Made by a program: the position numbers and the translations under genes. Below the pieces are notes generated by a model. The model did not search any database. It worked only from the letters and a program-made list of their open reading frames with translations, and had not been told where the DNA came from. This document shows positions 37,371 to 47,760 of a stretch of 64,000 nucleotides of DNA, piece by piece; the first letter of the stretch is position 1, and every line of letters starts with the position of its first letter. This DNA comes from Helicobacter sp. 12S02634-8 (GTDB lineage: Bacteria > Campylobacterota > Campylobacteria > Campylobacterales > Helicobacteraceae): contig NZ_MLAP01000009.1 of the NCBI RefSeq assembly GCF_002272865.1, positions 35,814-99,813 on the forward strand. Direction: 5' to 3'.

Positions 37371-38117
37371 ATGAGAAAGTTATTTGTAATCAGTTTTTTG
37401 TTGATAGGCTTGCTTTTTGCGCGCGAAAATGGTGAGATCAATGTGGCTGCTGCTGCTAATCTTGCTTATGTGATGGGGGATATTCAAAAGGAATTTTTAA
37501 CCACACACCCCAATGACAAAATCAATATCAGCTATTCTTCTTCGGGCAAGGCATATGCCCAGATTACACAAGGTGCGCCGATTGATTTATTCATCTCTGC
37601 AGACAGAGAATTCCCCCACAAGCTCTACACACAAGGCAAAGCACCCCAAAAAGAGCGCGTGTATGCACAGGGAGTTTTGGTGCTTTGGAGCGCTAATCCT
37701 AAGATCAAAATCACTTCTTTACAAACGCTCACACTGCCATCTATCACGCACATTGCTATCCCAAACCCAGCACTTGCCCCCTATGGATATGCTGCAAAAG
37801 AAGCTTTAGAAAAAACTGGCCTTGGGCAAAAAATCCACACCAAGCTCATCAATGCGACCTCAATTTCTCAAGCCCATCAATTCGTTGCCACAGGGAGTGC
37901 TGAAGCAGGCTTTGGGGCATTGTCACTCATCGATAAACAAGATAAAAAAATCAGCTATATTATCATCGATAAATCTCTCTATAGCCCTATAGAGCAGGCT
38001 TTGATACTCACAAATCACGGCAAAGACAAAGAGCTAGCCAAGGAATTTGAAGCATTTATCCTAAGCCCAAAGGCAAAAAAGATTTTTGAAAAATATGGCT
38101 ATATTGTCAATGAATAA
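37371..38117 (+). CDS. modA: Molybdate ABC transporter substrate-binding protein
   Basis: Periplasmic molybdate/tungstate-binding protein of 248 residues. Signal peptide MRKLFVISFLLIGLLFA, then INVAAAANLAYVMGDI, ISYSSSGKAYAQI (oxyanion-binding Ser), GAPIDLFISADREFP and IPNPALAPYGYAAKEAL, all ModA blocks. AAAAGGAGAT precedes ATG 37371. It is the first gene after the ModE-type operator. Its stop overlaps the next gene by eight bases. Confidence 0.95.
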   Translation: MRKLFVISFLLIGLLFARENGEINVAAAANLAYVMGDIQKEFLTTHPNDKINISYSSSGKAYAQITQGAPIDLFISADREFPHKLYTQGKAPQKERVYAQGVLVLWSANPKIKITSLQTLTLPSITHIAIPNPALAPYGYAAKEALEKTGLGQKIHTKLINATSISQAHQFVATGSAEAGFGALSLIDKQDKKISYIIIDKSLYSPIEQALILTNHGKDKELAKEFEAFILSPKAKKIFEKYGYIVNE

Positions 38118-38508
38118 AATCCCGTGCGTGATTAAGACTATCACAAATAGTGGTGGCGTGAGTTTTGTGTGTATGGAGTTTGGAGCACATAGGCTTTTTG
38201 CAATGCTTTTAGGTGGGGCTAGAGATACCACGCAAGCTATGGGGGCGAGTGTGGCAGCGCTTTTTAAAGAAAGCGAAGTGATGGTTTGTGATAAAGATTA
38301 CACCAAAATCAGTGCGAGGAATCGCTTTGTTTCTGAGGTTTTGAGAGTGGAGAGTTCTGAAGTGCTTGCACGGGTTGTGTTTGCTTTTGAGGGCTTAGAA
38401 ATCTCTGCTTTGATCTCAGCTCAAGCATATCAAGAGCTTGGAATAGAGGTGGGAAAAGTTTTTGGTTGGTTTGTCAAATCCTCTGAAGTGATGCTTGAAT
38501 ATGCTTGA
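38110..38508 (+). CDS. Molybdate-locus protein, possibly TOBE/Mop-like
   Basis: A 132-residue protein between modA and modB, as in Campylobacter jejuni, where a Mop-like gene (cj0302c) is in the same position. ATG 38110 overlaps the modA stop and its own stop overlaps modB by eight bases. The C-terminal part (ARVVFAFEGLEISALISAQAYQELGIEVGK) resembles a TOBE/Mop unit with an ISAQAYQELGI-type helix and a Val/Gly turn. It could bind oxyanion or dock to ModC. Assignment rests mainly on position. Confidence 0.6.
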   Translation: MNKIPCVIKTITNSGGVSFVCMEFGAHRLFAMLLGGARDTTQAMGASVAALFKESEVMVCDKDYTKISARNRFVSEVLRVESSEVLARVVFAFEGLEISALISAQAYQELGIEVGKVFGWFVKSSEVMLEYA

Positions 38509-39184
38509 TAGCCAATTTTTGCAGACAATGTATCTGAGCTTTTTGCTCGCCTTTTGCACAACAGTTATTTTGTTGCCTATTGGGATTTTTTTGGGGCATT
38601 ATCTTGCTTTTAGCAAGGGGTTTTTAAAGGTTTTGTTGGAAACTCTGATTTGGATGCCTTTGATTTTGCCTCCCACGGTTTTGGGCTTTTATCTTTTATT
38701 GACCTTTTCGCCCAATTATGCTTTCGGAGCGTTTTTGCAAGATCGCTTAGGCGTTAAGCTCGTGTTTAGTTTTTGGGGTTTGGTGGTTGGTAGCGTGATT
38801 TTTTCCTTGCCTTTTATGGTAAATCCCATCAAAAACGCGCTCTATTCTCTCCCATCTTCTTTGTCTGAAGCAAGCTATACTTTAGGTAAAAGCAAGTTTT
38901 ATACATTGTTTTTTGTCTTATTACCCAATGTCAAATCAAGCATTTTAATGGCAATGGTGACTACCTTTGCCCATACAATCGGTGAGTTTGGTGTCGTGAT
39001 GATGATAGGAGGGGATATCGCAGGGGAAACGCGCGTTGCAAGCATTGCGATTTATACCCAAGCTGAAGCGGCCAATTATTCTTTAGCCAATCAATATGCC
39101 TTGAGTCTTTGTATTTTGAGCTTTGTTTTGCTTTTTGTGGTGATTTTTATCAACAGGAAGAGCGAGAATAAGGGCGTTGTATGA
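38501..39184 (+). CDS. modB: Molybdate ABC transporter permease
   Basis: Inner-membrane permease of 227 residues with five to six hydrophobic segments. The cytoplasmic EAA-type coupling loop is visible as LPSSLSEASYTLGKSK, and HTIGEFGVVMMIGG is the conserved ModB/CysT block. ATG 38501 is used; a TTG at 38495 is possible. Overlaps both neighbours, so modA, the Mop-like gene, modB and modC form one operon. Confidence 0.94.
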   Translation: MLDSQFLQTMYLSFLLAFCTTVILLPIGIFLGHYLAFSKGFLKVLLETLIWMPLILPPTVLGFYLLLTFSPNYAFGAFLQDRLGVKLVFSFWGLVVGSVIFSLPFMVNPIKNALYSLPSSLSEASYTLGKSKFYTLFFVLLPNVKSSILMAMVTTFAHTIGEFGVVMMIGGDIAGETRVASIAIYTQAEAANYSLANQYALSLCILSFVLLFVVIFINRKSENKGVV

Positions 39185-40047
39185 TTGAAATGGATTTTTC
39201 TAAGACACTTTTTGGCCCTCAAGGTGAGTTTGTCTTGCGTATTTCTTTGAGGCTAGAAGAGGGCAAGTTTTTTTCTATATTTGGCAAATCCGGTGCGGGC
39301 AAAACGACTATTTTACGCATTTTAGCAGGGCTAGAAACTCCAGATAGCGGCAGGATTGCTTGGGGAGATCGGGTGTATTTTGACTCCTCTGCAAAGATCA
39401 ATCTCCCACCCCAGCAAAGAAAAATCGGCTTTATGTTTCAAAATTACGCACTTTTCCCACATCTGAGTGTTTATGATAATATCGCCTTTGCGCATAAAGG
39501 CGATAAAAAGCATATTCAAGAAGTGATTGCTTTGATGGAGCTCGATGGGCTTTGTCAAAAATCTATCAACACCCTCTCAGGAGGGCAAGCCCAGAGAGTA
39601 GCGATGGCTAGGGCTTTAGTGAGTGCACCTGATATGTTGCTTTTAGATGAGCCTTTGAGTGCGCTTGATGGGCAAATGCGCCTAAAGCTCCAAGATGAGC
39701 TCAAGGCCTTGCGTGAGCATTTTGCTATCACTGCCTTTTTAGTCAGCCATGATTTGGGCGAGGTTTATCGGCTTTCTGATAGTGTGATTTGCCTAGAAAA
39801 TGGCACAATCTCTCAATATGGCAGTCCTGCAGAAATATTTTTACCTCAGCATTTTAGTGCTAAAATGCAAGTCAGTGGCGAGATTCTTTTGATCTCAAAA
39901 CAACCTTTAATCACCATCGTAGATATTTTAGCCCAAGGCTCTATCATCAAAATCGCCCTAAGCCCCCAAGAAGCCGATGGTCTGAAAGTCGGGGCGCGCG
40001 TGGGCGTGATGGCAAAGGCTTTCAGTCCTATTGTCGTGCCTTTATAA
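39181..40047 (+). CDS. modC: Molybdate ABC transporter ATPase
   Basis: ATPase of 288 residues. Walker A is GKSGAGKTT, Q-loop MFQNYALFPHLSVY, ABC signature LSGGQAQRVAMARAL, Walker B MLLLDEPLSALD and the H-loop His in LVSHDLGEVYRL. The C-terminal part (from about residue 225) is shorter than E. coli ModC and looks like one TOBE unit. The ATG overlaps the modB stop by four bases; this is the last gene of the operon. Confidence 0.95.
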   Translation: MIEMDFSKTLFGPQGEFVLRISLRLEEGKFFSIFGKSGAGKTTILRILAGLETPDSGRIAWGDRVYFDSSAKINLPPQQRKIGFMFQNYALFPHLSVYDNIAFAHKGDKKHIQEVIALMELDGLCQKSINTLSGGQAQRVAMARALVSAPDMLLLDEPLSALDGQMRLKLQDELKALREHFAITAFLVSHDLGEVYRLSDSVICLENGTISQYGSPAEIFLPQHFSAKMQVSGEILLISKQPLITIVDILAQGSIIKIALSPQEADGLKVGARVGVMAKAFSPIVVPL

Positions 40048-40050
40048 AAA

Positions 40051-40065
40051 TGGCACATCTTTTGC
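40051..40065 (+). promoter_or_regulatory. Sigma-54 promoter upstream of the FlgP-like gene
   Basis: TGGCACATCTTTTGC matches the -24/-12 consensus TGGCAC-N5-TTGC, with 10 bases between the GG and GC. It lies between modC and the FlgP-like gene, 36 bases before the ATG. Sigma-54 drives the middle flagellar genes in Helicobacter and Campylobacter, which fits a flagellar role for the two downstream lipoproteins. Confidence 0.8.
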
Positions 40066-40101
40066 TTCAAAATGCTAAACAATATTTGAAAAGGATGTTT
40101 T

Positions 40102-40740
40102 ATGACAAGAAGGTTATTAAACAGCTCGGCTTTTTTGACAGCAGGTATCATATTTGCAGGGTGCAATGCGCTCATGACCCCATCAGATGAAACCAGCCTT
40201 ATCCCTCCCTCAGCTGTGTATCAATCCAATGTGCAAGCCCCCGTTTATCCTCCCGTGGGCTTTAGCAACCCCAATCTCAATGCGGGCAATATCGTTGCTA
40301 AGCGCAATAATTATGACACGCTCCCTGATACACGCTTTGATAACTCCAATGACTCCATCGCGCCTAAATCCGATCCCATGATTCCCAACACGCCTGTGCT
40401 CACACCGACTAATATCATCGAGCTCTCAGCTGTAGGAATGGGCGTTGCTCCTGAATCGACCATCTCACCCTCTCAAGCCCTAGCCTTAGCCAAACGCGCT
40501 GCGATTGTGGATGCGTATAGGCAGCTTGGTGAGAAAATGTATGGCATCCGTGTCAATGCCCAAGATACCGTGCGGGATATGGTGTTGCAAAACTCTACAA
40601 TCAAGACAAAAGTCCAAGCCCTAATCCGTAACGCAGAGATCACTGAAACCGTTTATAAAGATGGTCTATGCCAAGTCAGTATGGAACTCAAACTTGATGG
40701 GAGAGTATGGTATCGTGCTTTGAGTGGTGTCCGCAGCTAA
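40102..40740 (+). CDS. LPP20-family lipoprotein, FlgP-like
   Basis: A 212-residue lipoprotein with signal peptide and lipobox FAGC (acylated Cys about residue 21), a Pro/Asn-rich linker (about 30-115), and an LPP20-like C-terminal domain (SQALALAKRAAIVDAYRQLG, YGIRVNAQDTVRDMVLQNS). Campylobacter FlgP, which builds the basal disk of the flagellar motor, has this fold. AAAAGGATG precedes the ATG and a sigma-54 promoter lies just upstream, which supports a motor role. In H. pylori the HP0837-HP0841 run has the same order. Confidence 0.72.
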   Translation: MTRRLLNSSAFLTAGIIFAGCNALMTPSDETSLIPPSAVYQSNVQAPVYPPVGFSNPNLNAGNIVAKRNNYDTLPDTRFDNSNDSIAPKSDPMIPNTPVLTPTNIIELSAVGMGVAPESTISPSQALALAKRAAIVDAYRQLGEKMYGIRVNAQDTVRDMVLQNSTIKTKVQALIRNAEITETVYKDGLCQVSMELKLDGRVWYRALSGVRS

Positions 40741-40762
40741 GTGGGTTAAACAGAGAACTTTC

Positions 40763-41362
40763 TTGAAAAAAATCTATTCTTTTTTAGGGTGGGTGCTGAT
40801 CCCTATATTTTTTGCTTCTTGTGCTTCTGTGGGGGACTTTTTTTTAAATAAACCTTCAAAAGAAGCCCTTTCAAACAAGCAAGGGGCTTTTAACGAAGAC
40901 AAAAAGCCTGCTCAATTCAAACTCATCTATATCAAAACAGCCTTATTCAAGTATTATGACTATGGGATTTTAGATATCACACCAAAAGATATCCAACTCA
41001 AGCTTTTTAAGCTAGGCAAGACTATCGGGAGTATCTCTATTGGGCCCTCACAGATTTGTTTTCTGAGTGATTGTGCGCCCAAGTGGCCAGCAGCTAAGGA
41101 ATTTTTTGGCAAAGTGAGCTATGGAGATTTGTTTGAAGATATTTTGTTGGGTAAGGATATTTTTGGTGGTATCGGCAAGCAAATTGCCCCAAATGACACG
41201 CTCATACAGCGATTCCAAAAGAGTGGAGAAATTATCTTTTATGAACGCAAAAAAGGCCATATACTTTTTCGCAATATGACTACAGGTGTAGCGATTGCTA
41301 TCGATGATTATGACAGCCCTAACTCAAATACGCAAACCTCTCCTACCTCTCCTAGCCCTTGA
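40763..41362 (+). CDS. Predicted lipoprotein in the flgPQ-like position
   Basis: About 200 residues, with a signal peptide (KKIYSFLGWVLIPIFFASC) and lipobox ASC. The C-terminus is Ser/Pro/Thr-rich (SNTQTSPTSPSP). Weak GAGAA precedes TTG 40763, which places the Lys-Lys of the signal peptide at the start; the frame also opens at GTG 40724, overlapping the upstream gene. It corresponds in position to H. pylori HP0838 and probably shares the sigma-54 promoter of its neighbour. It resembles no family I can name securely. Confidence 0.6.
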   Translation: MKKIYSFLGWVLIPIFFASCASVGDFFLNKPSKEALSNKQGAFNEDKKPAQFKLIYIKTALFKYYDYGILDITPKDIQLKLFKLGKTIGSISIGPSQICFLSDCAPKWPAAKEFFGKVSYGDLFEDILLGKDIFGGIGKQIAPNDTLIQRFQKSGEIIFYERKKGHILFRNMTTGVAIAIDDYDSPNSNTQTSPTSPSP

Positions 41363-41489
41363 AACGACAGAACTTTAAAACAACAGAACTTTAAAAATTA
41401 TGCATTTTTTAACATTAATCCGATAAAATAGGCTTTATTTTGTTGGCTATGCAACAATATGCAGATAAAGAATCATTTGATGGGGCGTG

Positions 41490-44086
<2,597 letters not shown>

Positions 44087-44121
44087 GTATTTGAGGAGTC
44101 TTTGGATACAAAAGGGGTGCT

Positions 44122-45408
44122 ATGAGAGGGCTTGAGAAATTGAATTTAGAAAATCTGCAAAATCTGCAAGGTCTTTTTGAGATAGCAAAGGGCAAGCATA
44201 TTTTACTTTTGGTGAGTGGGAGTATTGCAGTTTATAAGAGTCTTGATCTTGTCCGAGCGTTTAAAAAGCTCGGTGCGTGCGTGCGTGTGGTGATGAGTGA
44301 AGAGGCTAAGAAATTTATCACACCTTTGAGCTTTGAAGCGCTTGCACACACACAAGTCCTGCATACACAAACCGAGAGTTGGGCGCAGAGCGATGGGGAG
44401 ATTGCTTGCAATCATATTGCTTATGCCAAATGGGCGCATATCGCTATTTTAGCCCCTGCAAGTGCTAACACTCTAGCTAAAGTGGCCCATGGGATTACAG
44501 ATGGTTTGGTGCTGAGCACATTTTTAGCTTGCAAAGCCCCCAAGCTCATTGCCCCTGCGATGAATACAGCAATGCTAGAAGCTCCCCAAATAAAGCAAGC
44601 CATCGCCTTGCTCCAAGCATATGGTTTTGGTATCATCAAGCCCCAAGAAGCCCTGCTAGCTTGCGATACCTATGGCAAAGGGGCTTTAGCACACATAGAT
44701 GAAATTGTTTATAATACTTTAAGGACAATCCATACAGATACATTTTGGCAACACAAAGAAGTCATCATCACAGGGGGAGGGAGCGTGGAGAATATCGATT
44801 CTGTGCGTTATATCTCTAACCACTCCAGTGGCTTGCAAGCAAGCTTTTTAGCGCTTGCGCTCTATTTGCGCGGGGCAAAGGTTACTTTGATTGCTTCTGT
44901 ATTCCCGATGGCACTTCCTACGGACATAGAGTGTATCAAGGCAAAAGATAGCCAGACTTTTTTATCCACGCTCAAAGAGTGTATCCCTCAAGATAGAGAG
45001 GCCTTTTTGTTTATGGCTGCTGCAATCAGTGATTATGTCCCCAAAGAGTCCTTTTCGCATAAACTCAAAAAAGACGCCATCGGAGAGGTCTGGCACATAG
45101 AATGCCAAAAAAATATCGATATCCTCCAATCCCTCACATCGCCCTATCTGCATAAAATCGGCTTCAAAGCAGAGTCTGATGGACAAGACGCCCCACAACA
45201 CGCGCAAAAAATGCTCCAATCCCCAAAAGATGGAGGCAAGGGCTGTGCAGTGGTGTGTTTGAATTGTATCGGCACGCATAGCCCTTTTGGAGCTATGGAT
45301 AATGAAATGACACTTTTTTCTCATACGCACACCCATCATATCAAGCGCCAAGACAAGCTGGCTGTGAGCTTTGAAATCCTTGAATTTATCCAAAAGACAT
45401 TATGCTAG
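44122..45408 (+). CDS. coaBC: Bifunctional phosphopantothenoylcysteine decarboxylase/synthetase
   Basis: Two coenzyme A steps in one protein of 428 residues. The CoaC flavin domain (about 25-200) has LLLVSGSIAVYKSLDLVRAF, the catalytic-His segment in CNHIAYAKWAHIAILAPASA and the APAMNTAML motif. The CoaB domain (about 210-425) has ITGGGSVENIDSVRYISNHS and a Lys cluster (KLKKDAIGE). The N-terminus carries about 20 extra residues (ENLQNLQGLFEIAKG). Its stop overlaps the next gene by seven bases. Confidence 0.95.
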   Translation: MRGLEKLNLENLQNLQGLFEIAKGKHILLLVSGSIAVYKSLDLVRAFKKLGACVRVVMSEEAKKFITPLSFEALAHTQVLHTQTESWAQSDGEIACNHIAYAKWAHIAILAPASANTLAKVAHGITDGLVLSTFLACKAPKLIAPAMNTAMLEAPQIKQAIALLQAYGFGIIKPQEALLACDTYGKGALAHIDEIVYNTLRTIHTDTFWQHKEVIITGGGSVENIDSVRYISNHSSGLQASFLALALYLRGAKVTLIASVFPMALPTDIECIKAKDSQTFLSTLKECIPQDREAFLFMAAAISDYVPKESFSHKLKKDAIGEVWHIECQKNIDILQSLTSPYLHKIGFKAESDGQDAPQHAQKMLQSPKDGGKGCAVVCLNCIGTHSPFGAMDNEMTLFSHTHTHHIKRQDKLAVSFEILEFIQKTLC

Positions 45409-46151
45409 AATCCATCAAATCCCTAGCCCAGCTCTCTATGCTCGCCCCAAAGGGCAAGGAGGTCAATGGATTCAATGCGACTTTGCCCTTGCTCCTTAAG
45501 GTGCTTGCTAAAAAAGGGGCGCATGAATATTTGCTGCAAGTGGGGAATGTGGCTGTGCATACTAAGAGTCAAAAAGAACTGTTTGTCGGGCAGAGATATT
45601 GGGCAAATATGTCAAGAAGCACCACAGGAGCGATCTTGCTTTCTAATCTCTCTCCTACCCCCAAACTCCTCCAAACGCTCCAAGATAGCCCACTCAAGCT
45701 GAGTTTTTCAGATATTCAAAAGCTCATCAAAAAAGGAGAGTTAAAAGAGCCTTATCATGAGCTATTGCTAGATAAAATGCTCCATACCCAAAGCCGCCAT
45801 GAGTTTTTGACACTGGGGAATTTGCTGCTTTCTTTGCAAAAAGATGTGCTGACATTTTTTATCCACGAAAAACATCAAGAGAGCTTGGTGCAGATAAAGG
45901 CAACTAAGGGTAGGGAGCAAAGTTTGGAATTTTATGGTTTATACCCCCATCTAGGGGCTATCAGCGGGCGTGTGTATCTGGATAAAAACGGCGTTAATGC
46001 CCAGATTTATGTCGCTTTTGAGCGAGTGGTGAGATTTTTAGAAGCGCGCAAAAAGAATCTGCGGGGCTTTGAATCTGTTGTGATCTTACACAAGGAGGTT
46101 TTAGAGCCTTTGTTTGCCTTTGAAGAGAGCCTTTTGGATATCAAGGGCTAA
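45402..46151 (+). CDS. Conserved hypothetical protein downstream of coaBC
   Basis: A 249-residue cytoplasmic protein with no recognised catalytic motif. It starts by overlapping coaBC, and an uncharacterised gene occupies the same place in H. pylori (HP0842 position). The middle is helical and Lys/Leu-rich (KLSFSDIQKLIKKGELKEP) and the C-terminal third has short strands (EFYGLYPHLGAISGRVYL). That part superficially recalls a compact beta domain of hook-length-control proteins, but I would not name it. Confidence 0.6.
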   Translation: MLESIKSLAQLSMLAPKGKEVNGFNATLPLLLKVLAKKGAHEYLLQVGNVAVHTKSQKELFVGQRYWANMSRSTTGAILLSNLSPTPKLLQTLQDSPLKLSFSDIQKLIKKGELKEPYHELLLDKMLHTQSRHEFLTLGNLLLSLQKDVLTFFIHEKHQESLVQIKATKGREQSLEFYGLYPHLGAISGRVYLDKNGVNAQIYVAFERVVRFLEARKKNLRGFESVVILHKEVLEPLFAFEESLLDIKG

Positions 46152-46303
46152 GATGAGTGAGAAAATGGATAAGAAAATGCGTGTGTATTTGGATGTTGTG
46201 ATAAAGGATTGTAGTTGGGTGCAGAGGGAAAAATAGGCTAGAGCGTGGAGATCAGCACAATATCAAAAAATCCCACGAGCTTTTAATTATCAAGGAGTAG
46301 CTA

Positions 46304-46909
46304 TTGTATATAAAGGAAGTCAAAACAGCTTTTAAGATTGCAGATGTTGCGTTTGTAGAGGGAAGCACAAAGTTGCAGTTTAATTATGTAAAAAAACTAA
46401 AAGATGAAAAGGGCAACCCACTACCCCAAAAAATTCTCACAGAAAATGTCGCACGAGTTTATATTATCGTAGTTGATGGTGAGATAAAAAAGATTGGAGG
46501 TTCTCAAAGCAAGGGGGGAATCAAAAATACTTTGATGATCTATCAAGATGGGGGCGTAAAGGGTAGGCCAAGTATTCGAAGTTTTGGGATTTGGTATTTT
46601 TTGTATTCTACAATTTTAAAAAAGAAAAAAATAGAATTTTATATGGTGTATCAAGAAAATTTTGAGAAGGAAATCAAAGGACTTTTTGGATTAAAAAAGG
46701 TCAAAAATGCCTATATCAGCTACAAACTGATTGAGCAATGTTGCATTGATGATTATTTGGCAAATGAAAATGGGCAATACCCCGAATGGAATGTCCAAGA
46801 GAGGGGTATGGATTTGCCTATGGGGATTGAGGATGAGCACGTTGAAATACTTAAAATGAGCGCGACCAAAGATAAAACCATCATAAGAAAAGAAATCAAA
46901 CGCATATAA
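46304..46909 (+). CDS. Possible GIY-YIG-like nuclease (orphan restriction-type gene)
   Basis: A 201-residue protein, AT-rich and Lys-rich compared with its neighbours. The segment ARVYIIVVDGEIKKIGGSQS resembles the GIY...YIG core with a following GGS, and Arg/Tyr/Glu residues further on (SIRSFGIWYF, YMVYQENFEKE) could complete an active site. GIY-YIG enzymes include small restriction endonucleases, but no partner DNA methyltransferase is visible. TTG 46304 with AAGGAG six bases upstream. It lies at the junction between conserved genes and the glycan island, which suggests acquisition. Confidence 0.45.
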   Translation: MYIKEVKTAFKIADVAFVEGSTKLQFNYVKKLKDEKGNPLPQKILTENVARVYIIVVDGEIKKIGGSQSKGGIKNTLMIYQDGGVKGRPSIRSFGIWYFLYSTILKKKKIEFYMVYQENFEKEIKGLFGLKKVKNAYISYKLIEQCCIDDYLANENGQYPEWNVQERGMDLPMGIEDEHVEILKMSATKDKTIIRKEIKRI

Positions 46910-46935
46910 AAAAGATTTAATCGTATTTTGTTGTG

Positions 46936-47726
46936 TCATGATTTGGTGTGGAGTTTGAGTAGGGTGTGGGAATCTTGGAGTGTTTTGGGGGTCATTTTTT
47001 TGCTGATAAGCCAAAAAAGTCCTTTAGAAAAGAGCTTGCAAATCAGAAAAAACTTAATTTTAGAAAAAGGCTTTTGGGTCAATAAATGCAGTGAGTGGCC
47101 GTTGGTATTGAGATGGAGATGGTATTTGTTAGCTAGGTAGTGGAGTGTTTTTTGGTCATAAAAGCTGATGTGTTGTCCGTGTTTGAAGCCATAATACTCC
47201 CATGTTATATCAGGGACAGCAGTGGGTAATAATTCGGTGCTAAAGAGGATATTTTGAGAGATAGCAAGCATAGATTCTAGGTGGGCGATGGGATTAGGGA
47301 GGTGCTCAAAGACTTCAAAACTTGTGATCAAATCGATGGTCTCTCCTTGGTATTCAAAACCTTTGGCAAATTGATTTTGGCAGTATTTGTCTTGCCAAAA
47401 GGCTTCAAACCCCACATCACGCAGCAATCGCACTAAAATCCCTGTCCCCCCCCCCCATCAAATATCTTACATCGCTCTTTGAATAGCGCATAAGCAATCA
47501 CAGAAGTGAGCTGATAGAGCGCTAGATTTCTCTGCAATAGCCCTGTGTCGCTGATATTGATAGGGTCTTCATAGGCCAATGCGAGCCAATGGGGGTTATC
47601 AAAGCCCAAAAATCCGCAATGATCGCATTTATAAAGTATGGCTTCATAGCGTTCAAGGATAGGCACGCATAAAGTCGCGTGAGCGCTGTGGGAGCAGATT
47701 TTACATTGTGTGTTGAGCTTTTGCAT
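46936..47726 (-). CDS. Phase-variable SAM methyltransferase, frame OFF
   Basis: Reads from ATG 47726. An N-terminal Cys cluster (CKICSHSAHATLC and YKCDHCGF) suggests zinc binding, as in Methyltransf_13-type proteins. The SAM motif I is built by the G tract: DGGGG then TGIL in the ON frame. With the 11 Gs given, the frame ends at DGGGGQGF and a stop; 9 or 12 Gs would read on through RLLRDVGFEAFW and FEVFEHLPNP to 46936, about 262 residues. It is the last gene of the island. Substrate probably a surface-glycan sugar, by context. Confidence 0.8.
47446..47456 (-). repeat. Poly-G tract (11) in methyltransferase motif I
   Basis: C11 on the plus strand, G11 in the coding strand. It encodes the glycine loop of the SAM-binding motif. 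The given length puts the gene out of frame; 9 or 12 Gs restore it. Confidence 0.9.
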
Positions 47727-47760
47727 ATTTGGTCTTTCTATATTTTAATTTTTCTGTATT

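Noticed and set aside
41440..41465. Possible second sigma-54 promoter before the FadL-like gene (TTGGCTATGC...)
   Set aside because: Spacing between GG and GC does not fit the 10-base rule.
46153..46236. A 27-residue ORF starting MSEKMDKKMRVYLDV between the coaBC-linked gene and the nuclease-like gene
   Set aside because: Weak ribosome-binding site, no recognised similarity; may be a gene remnant but cannot be supported.
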